From the NCBI GenBank assembly GCA_900754615.1, contig CAAEDN010000063.1, positions 1 through 30,114 of the forward strand: DNA of 30,114 bases, read 5' to 3'. Under the pieces are notes generated by a model. It was not told where the DNA came from, made no database searches, and worked only from the letters and a program-made list of their open reading frames with translations. The translations under genes and the position numbers were made by a program. Positions 16,699 through 24,704 of the stretch are shown here, in pieces (positions within the stretch are counted from its first letter, which is position 1; the number at the start of each line of letters is the position of its first letter). The DNA comes from an uncultured Holdemanella sp. (GTDB lineage: Bacteria > Bacillota_I > Bacilli_A > Erysipelotrichales > Erysipelotrichaceae).

Positions 16699-17835
16699 AT
16701 GAAAAGAATATTATTATTAGGAGCTACAGGCTCTATAGGTTTACAAACTGTGGATGTGATTGAACAACATCCCAATCAATTTTGTCTAGTAGGCGTTGCA
16801 GCAGGTCATCAAGTAGATGTTCTACAAAAAATTATTGATAAACATCCGACTGTTCAAGTGGCTGGTATTTCAGATGTTTCTAAGGCTAAAGACTTAAGTG
16901 GTGTTACTGTTTATAGCGGAGATGAAGCCATGGTGGATTGTATTAAAAATTGTGAGTATGATTTACTAGTGAATGCCGTTGTTGGATTTAGAGGCTTAAA
17001 GCCCACATTAACATCCTTAAAGAAGGGAATTGATGTTGCACTAGCCAATAAAGAAAGCTTGGTAGCCGGTGGTGTTTTAGTACGTCAGACATTGCATGAA
17101 ACAAATACTAAATTGTATCCGATTGATTCAGAGCATTCAGCTATTTTTCAGGCTTTACAAGGAAATCGTCATGAAGATGTAAAACGATTGATTATTACGG
17201 CAAGTGGTGGCAGCTTTAGAGATCGAACAAGAGATGAATTACAGAATGTTACAGTTGAGGAAACATTAAAACATCCAAATTGGAATATGGGAAAACGAAT
17301 TACAGTCGATAGTGCTACAATGGTCAATAAGGGGTTTGAAGTGATTGAAGCGCATTATTTATTTGGCTTGCCTTATGAGAAAATTGATACGGTATTACAT
17401 CGTCAAAGTATTGTGCATTCGATGGTTGAATACAATGATAATGCGATTATTGCACAATTAGGTTCAGCCGATATGCGCTTGCCAATTCAATACGCATTGT
17501 GTTATCCAGATCGTCCTGTATTAAAAGAGGATCATCCTTTGGATATGACAAAAACAATGGATTTGAACTTTCAAGAAATGGATTATGTTCGCTATCCAAT
17601 GTTGAAATTAGCTTACTCCATTGGTAGAAAAGAAGGGAATTTGGGAGCTGTTTTTAATGGAGCGGATGAGCAGGCGGTTCAATTATTTTTAGAAAAGAAG
17701 ATTTCTTTTTTACAAATTGAAGAAAGTATTGAACAAGCTTGTAAGGAGGCTGAATACATTGCAAATCCAACCATTGAACAATTAGAAGCAAGCGATGCAT
17801 GGGCTAGAAAATTTGTCTTTGAATATTGGGACTAG
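16699..17835 (+). CDS. dxr: 1-deoxy-D-xylulose 5-phosphate reductoisomerase
   Basis: A 378-residue enzyme of the MEP isoprenoid pathway that converts DXP to MEP with NADPH and a divalent metal. The N-terminal NADPH-binding motif is GATGSIG (8-14). Catalytic blocks are ALANKESLVAGG, IDSEHSAIFQAL, ITASGGSFRD and the active-site flap segment HPNWNMGKRITVDSATMVNKG. I chose the ATG at 16699, preceded by AGGTGAT, over the in-frame GTG at 16690, which lies in that binding site. In many Firmicutes dxr sits between cdsA and rseP; here it is next to a decayed hydrolase gene and a surface protein gene, so that cluster is broken up. No terminator is visible before the next gene, 51 bases on. Confidence 0.96.
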   Translation: MKRILLLGATGSIGLQTVDVIEQHPNQFCLVGVAAGHQVDVLQKIIDKHPTVQVAGISDVSKAKDLSGVTVYSGDEAMVDCIKNCEYDLLVNAVVGFRGLKPTLTSLKKGIDVALANKESLVAGGVLVRQTLHETNTKLYPIDSEHSAIFQALQGNRHEDVKRLIITASGGSFRDRTRDELQNVTVEETLKHPNWNMGKRITVDSATMVNKGFEVIEAHYLFGLPYEKIDTVLHRQSIVHSMVEYNDNAIIAQLGSADMRLPIQYALCYPDRPVLKEDHPLDMTKTMDLNFQEMDYVRYPMLKLAYSIGRKEGNLGAVFNGADEQAVQLFLEKKISFLQIEESIEQACKEAEYIANPTIEQLEASDAWARKFVFEYWD

Positions 17836-17886
17836 ACCAATTGATATTTTCGGAGTAAAATAGTGGAATGAAATGGAGGGTTTATC

Positions 17887-19395
17887 GTGAATAAAGCAAA
17901 GGTTTATTGTGTAGCAAGTGCTGTTGCGGTTTGTGTGGCTTCCAATCCTAGTGTAGATGTACTTGCCAAACATTTACAGCCGGTAAAATTAGAAGAAAAA
18001 TCCCAACAAACAATTTCAGCCGAAGAATTTATCAAGAATTATTTGAGTATAAAAGACAATGATACATATAAATTGATTACGAAGGTCAATGAAACAAATT
18101 ATTTGAACGTTTTAAAAGGAAATCAATTATTTAATAATTTGACTTCAGAAAATCAAAATGAAATCAAGGCGGCTTATGAGACAGCCTATGTCAATGCAGG
18201 CATGAAAAAACAAGATGGATGTACATTGAGTGCATATGAAATCGTAGTTGATGAAGCGAATACAATTATAGCGAACGCAAAAAGCGCTTTGGCAGTATCG
18301 GTCAAAGAAGTGAAGAGTCTAGATGCAAAAAACTTTACAGCAAGTAGTTACGAATCATTAAAAGCATGGCTTGATAATGCAGATTATTTGATTGCATCCT
18401 CTGAAACAACATTAGATCAATTGTCTTTACAACAAGCAGATTTAGAAAATGCTAAAGATGCTTTAGTTGATATTTCAGATTTAAAGACTTTGACGGATCA
18501 AGCAAGAGATTATAAAAAGGATGATTATTCAAAAGAAAGCTATAGTGCATATGAGGATGCATATAAAAAGGCTTTAAGTGTATTGAAAAATTCTTCAAGT
18601 ACGAAAGATGAAGTGAATCAAGCTCAAAATGCATTGAAAAAGGCAATCGCAGGTTTAATTAAAAAAGTGGATTTTTCTGCTTTAAAAGAAAAAGTAGAAG
18701 AAGGGTATGACTTTTTAAATACAGGCAAAGATATGCTTACGGAAACATCCTATAATAACTTAAATAAAGAATTGGATGTTTGTGTGGCTGTACTTAAAAA
18801 TGAGTCTTCAACACAAGAAGATGTGGATCAAGCATTAAAACAGTTAGATACATATTTTAATAATAAGGATAATTTTGAATATAAGACAGCCACATTGGAA
18901 TTGAAGGATGAAACAAAGACTGTTAAGGAAAATGTGACAATTGATACACCTTTGAAAAAGGAAGATGTTCAAGAACAGCCAAAAGTTGTTACAACACCTG
19001 AAATCACTAAAGAAGTTGTTACAGCACCAGTCACAACAAATCAGTTAACTTCTACTGTGGCAGAAAGTTTTATAAAAACATATTTAACAAGTTCAAGTGG
19101 AAATGTATATGCGATGGCGAATAGCTATAACTATCAAAAAATCTTATCTGGAATGACAAGCTGGATGCGATTGTCTGCGGCGGATCGAAGTGCTGTAAAT
19201 GTTGAACTAGTCAGCAAGGGTAGTAAAAAGTATCCTGAATTGGTCAAAGAAGCACAGACTTTTAGTATGAACACAAAGAAAAGTGGTTTGATCAATACGT
19301 CAACAAATACAAATACAACACTTTATACATGGTTATGTGCAATGTCATTGGGTATGTTAACATTTGTAATAAAACGTCTAAGAAAACAAGATTAA
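17887..19395 (+). CDS. FIVAR-repeat surface protein with duplicated flanking domain
   Basis: A 502-residue exported protein starting at a GTG 6 bases after GGAGGG. Residues 1-28 form a signal peptide. Residues 43-120 and 388-462 are two divergent copies of one domain: SAEEFIKNYL and VAESFIKTYL open them, each then has a Tyr-rich Asn-Tyr segment (NETNYLNVLKG, NSYNYQKILSG) and a conserved-looking helix. Between them are three FIVAR-like three-helix repeats (about 122-195, 196-258, 262-328; e.g. SYSAYEDAYKKALSVL with SSSTKDEVNQAQNALKKAI). A Thr/Lys/Glu/Val/Pro-rich linker spans 330-387. The end is a hydrophobic segment (478-495) and KRLRKQD, the layout of a sortase signal, but no LPXTG is present. 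Adhesion or wall binding is plausible, unproven. Confidence 0.85.
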   Translation: MNKAKVYCVASAVAVCVASNPSVDVLAKHLQPVKLEEKSQQTISAEEFIKNYLSIKDNDTYKLITKVNETNYLNVLKGNQLFNNLTSENQNEIKAAYETAYVNAGMKKQDGCTLSAYEIVVDEANTIIANAKSALAVSVKEVKSLDAKNFTASSYESLKAWLDNADYLIASSETTLDQLSLQQADLENAKDALVDISDLKTLTDQARDYKKDDYSKESYSAYEDAYKKALSVLKNSSSTKDEVNQAQNALKKAIAGLIKKVDFSALKEKVEEGYDFLNTGKDMLTETSYNNLNKELDVCVAVLKNESSTQEDVDQALKQLDTYFNNKDNFEYKTATLELKDETKTVKENVTIDTPLKKEDVQEQPKVVTTPEITKEVVTAPVTTNQLTSTVAESFIKTYLTSSSGNVYAMANSYNYQKILSGMTSWMRLSAADRSAVNVELVSKGSKKYPELVKEAQTFSMNTKKSGLINTSTNTNTTLYTWLCAMSLGMLTFVIKRLRKQD

Positions 19396-19414
19396 GGGCT
19401 ATGGCCCTTTTTTT
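19394..19414 (+). terminator. Rho-independent terminator
   Basis: AAGGGC/GCCCTT with a TATG loop and a run of seven T, starting at the stop codon of the surface protein gene. Confidence 0.9.
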
Positions 19415-19427
19415 CGTGATTAAAAAT

Positions 19428-19436
19428 TGTTATAAT
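19428..19436 (+). promoter_or_regulatory. Extended -10 promoter (TGTTATAAT)
   Basis: TGTTATAAT lies 24 bases before the ATG at 19461, just after the terminator, without a clear -35. Confidence 0.6.
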
Positions 19437-19460
19437 AAGGCGAGAAAGGCTAATGATTTT

Positions 19461-20966
19461 ATGAAACAACAGAAATACAATGTTAAAGATTTAACTCTAG
19501 CATATTTCCAAAAAAAATCGAAATTGTATCGTGCAGGTGGATACAAATATGCCACGCCATTAAAAAGAAGTGTGATGGATTATCAAAGCCATTTCTTTGC
19601 ATTTTTAATGGATATCAATATTTGTTTATTACCTGTTTATATATGGGTTATTGAATTTTTATTAATTATGTGTGGTTTGATTCCACCACATTTCTTTGAT
19701 TTATTATTCTATTTGATGTTTGCACTTTTATTTGTATCAAGTGTCTTGTTACTTGCTTTTTTTACAGCACGCACCAATGGACAGTCGTTTGGTTATGCCA
19801 TGATGGATTTGAAGTTAGTTAAACGAAATAAAAAGGAAGCTATGCCTTTGCAGTTGATTTTAAGACAAGCTTTTGGCTTTGGACTTCCACTTATGGTTTT
19901 AGGTTTCTTTTTCCAAGTACCAGGTGTTATTGCATGGTGGATCTTGAATGGCATTTTCGTATTGATTACGCCAAATCAACAAACGATTTTTGATTTGATT
20001 TTTGGTTTGATTCCAGTAAATGAACCGGATCAGGAAATTCGTTTTGAAACAAAAGCAGAACCTGTAAAAGAAGAATTAACAATTACACCAATTGATTTAC
20101 ACATTCGTTCAAATTACAGTGATGATGGCTATTATGATGTCGAAGAGCTGTTCAAGCAGGCAAAGGAAAATCACTTGGAAGTGATTTCTATTACAGATCA
20201 TAACTGTGCAAGAGCCAATGCGGCAGCTGTACGTTTTTCTAGTCTTTATAACATTCAATACATTCCTGGTGTTGAAATTGATGCACAATATAAAAGAATG
20301 CGTGTACGTATTTTAGGTTATTATATTGATTGGACAAACGAAGTGTTTGAAGTACTGGAACAAAATTCATTGAAGCGTGAAAAAGATCTTTCTATGGAAC
20401 GGGTAGAAAAATTTGAAAACTATTCCGGTATTCGTATTGATGTAAATTCTTTGATTTCAAATTCTCGTTTCCAAACAATCACACCAAATGAAATCACAAA
20501 AATGGTATTTCATAATGAAAGAACTCGTTTGTTGCCATTTGTGAAGAAATATATTGATAGTTGCGAGAGCGAAAGTGTGGCTATGGCACGCTTTGAATCA
20601 GATGTATTTGGTAAAAATGGTCCTTGTTATGTAAAGGCAAGTTATCCAGACGCTAAAGCTGTTATTGATGCGATTCATAAAGCGGGTGGAATTGCTATAT
20701 TATCAAGTTGGCATTTGGATTATATTTCAGATGAAGTATTAGAAGAAATTGTTGATTTAGAAATGGATGGAATCGAATGCTTCTCAAGAGATATTCATGA
20801 ACAAACAATTGCGGCTGCATTAAAAATTGTGCAGAAACATAAATTATTTGTATCTTGTGGCAGTGACTATCATGGTCCTACAAAGCCTAAATATCACATG
20901 GGCGTTTCAAATTGTCCATCTAAGGCATTGCCATTAGTAAAAATTTTGACAAAAGCCGCGAAATAA
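19461..20966 (+). CDS. RDD-family membrane domain fused to a PHP-type phosphoesterase domain
   Basis: A 501-residue protein. Residues 40-185 hold three or four membrane segments and RDD-like features (FLMDINICLLPVY; NGQSFGYAMMDLKLVKRN). Residues 210-500 are a PHP domain of the TrpH/YciV type. Motif 1 is D212-L-H214-I-R216-S..SDDG, where the second His is Arg. ITDHN (D246, H247), GVEID (E272) and CGSDYHG (D469, H471) are intact. The region normally ending in Ala-His-Pro reads ILSSWH (415-418). Two metal-ligand positions are therefore altered. The ATG at 19461 is used because the longer frame overlaps the upstream gene and terminator; the binding site is weak (AAAGG). Intact PHP proteins of this type are exonuclease/nucleotide phosphatases; activity here is uncertain. 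Confidence 0.85.
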   Translation: MKQQKYNVKDLTLAYFQKKSKLYRAGGYKYATPLKRSVMDYQSHFFAFLMDINICLLPVYIWVIEFLLIMCGLIPPHFFDLLFYLMFALLFVSSVLLLAFFTARTNGQSFGYAMMDLKLVKRNKKEAMPLQLILRQAFGFGLPLMVLGFFFQVPGVIAWWILNGIFVLITPNQQTIFDLIFGLIPVNEPDQEIRFETKAEPVKEELTITPIDLHIRSNYSDDGYYDVEELFKQAKENHLEVISITDHNCARANAAAVRFSSLYNIQYIPGVEIDAQYKRMRVRILGYYIDWTNEVFEVLEQNSLKREKDLSMERVEKFENYSGIRIDVNSLISNSRFQTITPNEITKMVFHNERTRLLPFVKKYIDSCESESVAMARFESDVFGKNGPCYVKASYPDAKAVIDAIHKAGGIAILSSWHLDYISDEVLEEIVDLEMDGIECFSRDIHEQTIAAALKIVQKHKLFVSCGSDYHGPTKPKYHMGVSNCPSKALPLVKILTKAAK

Positions 20967-20968
20967 AT

Positions 20969-20998
20969 TTGCTCAATTTGTACTTTATATCGTATAAT
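20969..20998 (+). promoter_or_regulatory. Promoter of the metG unit (TTGCTC, 18 bp, TATAAT)
   Basis: TATAAT at 20993-20998 with TTGCTC at 20969-20974 (18-base spacer). It places the transcript start near 21005, right at the T-box leader. Confidence 0.65.
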
Positions 20999-21004
20999 AG
21001 AGCA

Positions 21005-21220
21005 GTCAATAAGCAAAGAAAAGAAGAGTATTTATATAACGCATTGTAGAGAGCAGATGGCTTGGTGAAAATCTGTGTGCAATATATAAAGAATATGGTC
21101 TTGGAGCTTCTTTATCGATAGGTAGGTAAAGACGTATGCTGGCGTTAACAGCTTGAGGTGTGAAAACACAAACTAAGGTGGTACCACGAAGCTTTCGTCC
21201 TTGGATGGAAGCTTTTTTTG
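21005..21220 (+). ncRNA. T-box riboswitch, methionine-specific, upstream of metG
   Basis: The T-box core AAGGTGGTACCACG is at 21175-21188. Stem I can be traced: basal AAGAAG/CTTCTT (21021-21026 with 21107-21112), then TTTATAT/ATATAAA (21031-21037 with 21084-21090), ATTG/CAAT, the AGAGAG motif at 21048-21053 and CAGAT/ATCTG. The 3' side of the specifier loop holds GAATATGG, giving specifier ATG at 21095-21097 for methionine, followed by a purine. UGGU at 21179-21182 can pair with the ACCA end of uncharged tRNA(Met). A terminator stem (about 21189-21214) with seven T competes with the antiterminator. Low Met-tRNA charging should thus raise metG expression. Confidence 0.93.
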
Positions 21221-21244
21221 TTTGTTTGACAGGAGGAAATAAAA

Positions 21245-23185
21245 ATGACAGAAAAGAAAGAACCATTTTATTTAACTACAGCCATTGCGTACACATCAGG
21301 CAGACCGCACATTGGAAATACATATGAAATTATTTTATCTGATGCGATTGCTCGTTTTAAAAGAGCACAAGGATATGATGTATTCTTCCAGACAGGTACG
21401 GATGAGCATGGTGTAAAAATTGAAGAAAAGGCTAAAGCAGCTGGGGTTAGTCCACAAGAATTTGTAGATGATGTGGCTGCTCAAATTAAATCAAACTGGG
21501 ATTTGATGAACACAAGCTATGATTATTTTGTACGTACAACAGATGATTACCATGTTAAAGAAGTACAAAGTATTTTTAAACGTTTATATGATCAAGGAGA
21601 TATCTATAAAGGAACTTATGAAGGATGGTATTGTACGCCTTGTGAATCTTTCTGGACAGAATCTCAATTGGTAGATGGATGTTGTCCGGATTGTGGTCGT
21701 CCAGTTAAAAAGGCAAAAGAAGAAGCTTATTTCTTTAATATGCAAAAATATGCAGATCGTTTGATTAAATATATTGAAGATCATCCTGATTTTATTCAAC
21801 CAGAATCACGTAAAAATGAAATGTTAAATAACTTCTTGCGCCCAGGATTACAAGATCTTTGTGTATCTCGTACATCATTTACATGGGGTGTGCCTGTTGA
21901 TTTTGATCCGAAACACGTTGTATATGTTTGGATTGATGCATTAAGCAACTATATTACAACACTTGGTTATCATGCGAATGGGGAAAGTGACGAGAAGTTT
22001 AAAAAATACTGGCCAGCTACACATATTATCGGAAAAGATATTTTGCGTTTCCACACAATCTATTGGCCAATCATTTTAATGGCTTTGGATTTACCTTTAC
22101 CTAAGAAAGTATTCGGTCACCCATGGTTGCTTACAGGAAATGACAAAATGTCAAAATCTAAAGGAAATGTAATCTATGCAGAAGATTTAGTAGCTCATTT
22201 TGGGGTAGATGCAGTTCGTTACTATTGTTTACACGAAATGCCATTTGCGCAAGATGGAACAATTACTTGGGAATTGATGATTGAAAGAATCAACTCGGAT
22301 TTGGCTAATATTTTAGGGAACTTAGTATCTCGTACCATTGCGATGTCCAATAAATATTTTGGTGGTTTAGTCACAAATCCAAATGTGTGCGAATCTGTTG
22401 ATGATGAATTAAAGGCATGTGCTTTAGAGACTAAGAAGAAAGTAGAAGCTAAAATGGATGAGCTTCGCGTAGGTGATGCATTGGATGAAGTATTTACATT
22501 GCTTCGTCGTACAAATAAGTATATTGATGAAACAATGCCTTGGGTATTAGCTAAAGATGAAGCAAAACAAGATCGTTTGGCTACAGTTCTATATAACTTG
22601 TTAGAATCTATCCGTATTTCAGCTGTATTGTTACATTCATTCTTGCCTGAAACTGCGGATAAGATGTTTGCATACTTAAATACAAAAGTAACAGATTTAG
22701 ATTCTTGCGAATCTTTTGGAAACTTAGAAACAGATATTCGTGTTGTTGAAAAATGTGCCCCATTATTTGCACGTATTGATGAAGCAAAATTCATGGAAGA
22801 ATTCAACAAAGAAAAAGAAGCAACTAAAAAAGAAGAAGCTAAAAAGGAAGAAGCCAAAGTCGAAGAAGTTACAATTGATGACTTTGCGAAACTTCAATTT
22901 AAAGTGGGTACAATCATGAAGTGTGAGCCACATCCAAAGGCAGATCGTCTATTGGTTGAACAAATTGACTTGGGTGGTGAGGTTCGCCAGATCGTTAGTG
23001 GAATCGCAAAACACTACAAGCCAGAAGAATTGATTGGAAAACAAGTTGTTGTAGTGACAAACTTAAAACCAGTAAAATTACGTGGTGTCGAATCATATGG
23101 TATGATTTTGTGCGCAATAGATGATAAGGATTTATCTTTTGTCACAGTCGCAAAAGAAATGCCTAATGGTGTAACAGTTCGCTAA
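21245..23185 (+). CDS. metG: Methionyl-tRNA synthetase
   Basis: A 646-residue class I synthetase that charges tRNA(Met) for initiation and elongation. The HIGH-like motif is HIGN (22-25) in GRPHIGNTYE and the KMSKS motif is at 301-305. A zinc knuckle has C130, C133, C147 and C150 (CTPC ... CPDC). After the anticodon-binding domain a charged linker made almost only of Lys, Glu and Ala (about 515-540) leads to a C-terminal tRNA-binding OB domain (FKVGTIMKCEPHPKADRLL, VTNLKPVKLRGVES) that usually mediates dimerisation. The start follows CAGGAGG. It is controlled by the Met T-box upstream. Its stop overlaps the ATG of a 60-aa membrane protein by one base. Confidence 0.98.
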   Translation: MTEKKEPFYLTTAIAYTSGRPHIGNTYEIILSDAIARFKRAQGYDVFFQTGTDEHGVKIEEKAKAAGVSPQEFVDDVAAQIKSNWDLMNTSYDYFVRTTDDYHVKEVQSIFKRLYDQGDIYKGTYEGWYCTPCESFWTESQLVDGCCPDCGRPVKKAKEEAYFFNMQKYADRLIKYIEDHPDFIQPESRKNEMLNNFLRPGLQDLCVSRTSFTWGVPVDFDPKHVVYVWIDALSNYITTLGYHANGESDEKFKKYWPATHIIGKDILRFHTIYWPIILMALDLPLPKKVFGHPWLLTGNDKMSKSKGNVIYAEDLVAHFGVDAVRYYCLHEMPFAQDGTITWELMIERINSDLANILGNLVSRTIAMSNKYFGGLVTNPNVCESVDDELKACALETKKKVEAKMDELRVGDALDEVFTLLRRTNKYIDETMPWVLAKDEAKQDRLATVLYNLLESIRISAVLLHSFLPETADKMFAYLNTKVTDLDSCESFGNLETDIRVVEKCAPLFARIDEAKFMEEFNKEKEATKKEEAKKEEAKVEEVTIDDFAKLQFKVGTIMKCEPHPKADRLLVEQIDLGGEVRQIVSGIAKHYKPEELIGKQVVVVTNLKPVKLRGVESYGMILCAIDDKDLSFVTVAKEMPNGVTVR

Positions 23186-23367
23186 TGAATGATAAACAAA
23201 AGGTTGTTTTTAAACAATTGCAGCTTGCTGGACTTGGCATTGTTGTCTTTGTGTTTGGCTTGTTGTATCAAGAAAAAGCCATTTCCATTGTAGGGATATG
23301 TATCTTAATCTTTGGTTTATTAAGAACCTACTACATTAAAAAAGTGATTGATAAATTAGATGAGTAA
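23185..23367 (+). CDS. Small two-helix membrane protein, 60 aa
   Basis: The ATG shares one base with the metG stop (TAATG), so it is probably translated by re-initiation. The product has a basic-flanked first helix (about 13-28) and a second (about 32-48), then a charged tail IKKVIDKLDE. I do not recognise a family. A terminator overlaps its stop codon, which makes it the last gene of the metG unit and places it under T-box control. Confidence 0.75.
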   Translation: MNDKQKVVFKQLQLAGLGIVVFVFGLLYQEKAISIVGICILIFGLLRTYYIKKVIDKLDE

Positions 23368-23387
23368 AAAATTGCTCATCTTTTTTT
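23358..23387 (+). terminator. Rho-independent terminator after the metG unit
   Basis: AGATGAG (23358-23364) pairs with CTCATCT (23375-23381) across a 10-base loop containing the stop codon, followed by seven T. Confidence 0.85.
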
Positions 23388-23394
23388 CTTGTAC

Positions 23395-23416
23395 AAAAAA
23401 AGGCGATGAACTCGCC
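23395..23416 (-). terminator. Terminator of the minus-strand diguanylate cyclase gene
   Basis: On the minus strand GGCGA/TCGCC (5 bp, with a possible further G-C pair, loop of 5) is followed by seven T (plus-strand A at 23395-23401). It lies 5 bases after the stop of the minus-strand gene. Confidence 0.85.
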
Positions 23417-23420
23417 CTGA

Positions 23421-24548
23421 TTACTGCATTAAACGATGCATATTTTTAGTTTCATACATAGAATCGTCCATGGCCGATAAGAATGCATCGATATTTTTAC
23501 CATTAAATTTAGCTATTCCAATCGAGAAAGATAGATGGAATGGTTCTTTGCCATGAATATTGAATTGACGAACATTATTTTCAATTCGTTTTTTCAATTT
23601 GATAGCTTCAGCGTCGGACTGTAATTTTGCGAAAATGACAAATTCATCGCCACCCATACGAATGGCAACTGAATCTTTATCAATTGAATGTAGTAGAATT
23701 TTACCAAACTGTATAAGAGCTTGATCGCCTGTAAGATGTCCATAGGTATCATTGATGGCTTTAAATTCATTGATATCCATTAAGAATCCATATACATTTT
23801 TAGTTTTATTGTTTTGTTGCTTATTTAAATAATGATTCATGTATTTTCGATTGTAAAGTCCAGACAAATCATCAATATAGGATATAGATATTTGAATTTC
23901 AATATAAACTAAGATAAATGCGATTGCGACACATAGCCAGATTGTGGAAATTCCAAAGAATAAGCCTTGAATCATAGTGCCTATCATACACGGAATGATA
24001 AAGTAGTAAATAGGAAAGAATTCGACTAAAATAGAATCATTTTTAGCTTTTTGAACAGTATACATACTTTCAATGTAATACATAAAGACTATAATATATA
24101 AAATAAAATTAACAGGGCCACGAGTATATTCGTTTTTCTTTGAAATATCGAAAATAATACCTGTACCACATAAATTGATAATTAATAAAATCATAGCGAT
24201 GATAAGTGGAATGGCTAAAATTTTCGATTTCTTTTTGATACGATCAAAATTTCTATAAATATGATATTCTACGAATAGACACCAACAATAACCGATTATA
24301 ATTGAGATACCTGCGGCTATTGTATTTGAGATATATTGAAGAATATAAAATATAAATCCAATTTTACCATCAATCAAAAAACTAAGTGTTTCACATAGAG
24401 TAGCGATAAAAGTAACAATCAAGAGGAGGTTGTATGTTTTTTCATCGAATCGATTTGTTTGATCAATTCGTATTCTATATAAGAGTAAAAAAAGAACTAA
24501 AAACGCACCAGTCCCGTTTGCGACCAATATCTCGGGTATGTTGATCAT
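23421..24548 (-). CDS. Membrane diguanylate cyclase (GGDEF domain), second copy type
   Basis: A 375-residue protein with about seven hydrophobic segments over residues 1-220 and a C-terminal GGDEF domain. DDLSGLYNRKY opens the domain, FLMDINEFKAINDTYGHLTGD carries the metal site, and RMGGDEF (GGDEF at 299-303) is intact. The I-site position reads DKDS, so it lacks RxxD. I prefer the ATG at 24548 because GGAG sits 7-10 bases upstream; an in-frame ATG at 24560 and the longest frame from 24611 have poorer signals. The membrane part is not obviously homologous to the cyclase at 14886 beyond overall layout. It is convergent with the metG unit. No effector (PilZ, EAL or HD-GYP) is present in the window. 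Confidence 0.9.
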   Translation of the reverse strand: MINIPEILVANGTGAFLVLFLLLYRIRIDQTNRFDEKTYNLLLIVTFIATLCETLSFLIDGKIGFIFYILQYISNTIAAGISIIIGYCWCLFVEYHIYRNFDRIKKKSKILAIPLIIAMILLIINLCGTGIIFDISKKNEYTRGPVNFILYIIVFMYYIESMYTVQKAKNDSILVEFFPIYYFIIPCMIGTMIQGLFFGISTIWLCVAIAFILVYIEIQISISYIDDLSGLYNRKYMNHYLNKQQNNKTKNVYGFLMDINEFKAINDTYGHLTGDQALIQFGKILLHSIDKDSVAIRMGGDEFVIFAKLQSDAEAIKLKKRIENNVRQFNIHGKEPFHLSFSIGIAKFNGKNIDAFLSAMDDSMYETKNMHRLMQ

Positions 24549-24704
24549 ATTAAGCTCCATTTCTTTTTGGTTATTTAATTTAATGATAATCCTCTTTAAA
24601 GGAACTTGCAAATAAAATGAAGTGATGAATGTAAATAAAACTTTACAAAGATTAAATATAAATTAAGCATATGCTAAATGTCTGTTTAATCGTATGTGTA
24701 CCTA

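Noticed and set aside
19329..19460. N-terminal extension of the RDD-PHP protein
   Set aside because: It overlaps the end of the surface protein gene and spans a terminator and a promoter.
20945..20950. TTGACA as a -35 for metG
   Set aside because: It is 42 bases from the TATAAT at 20993, far too distant, and lies in the preceding coding sequence.
22222..22857. A 211-codon minus-strand open frame
   Set aside because: It lies wholly inside metG, has Ser-rich low-complexity composition typical of an antisense shadow, and no ribosome binding site or family resemblance.
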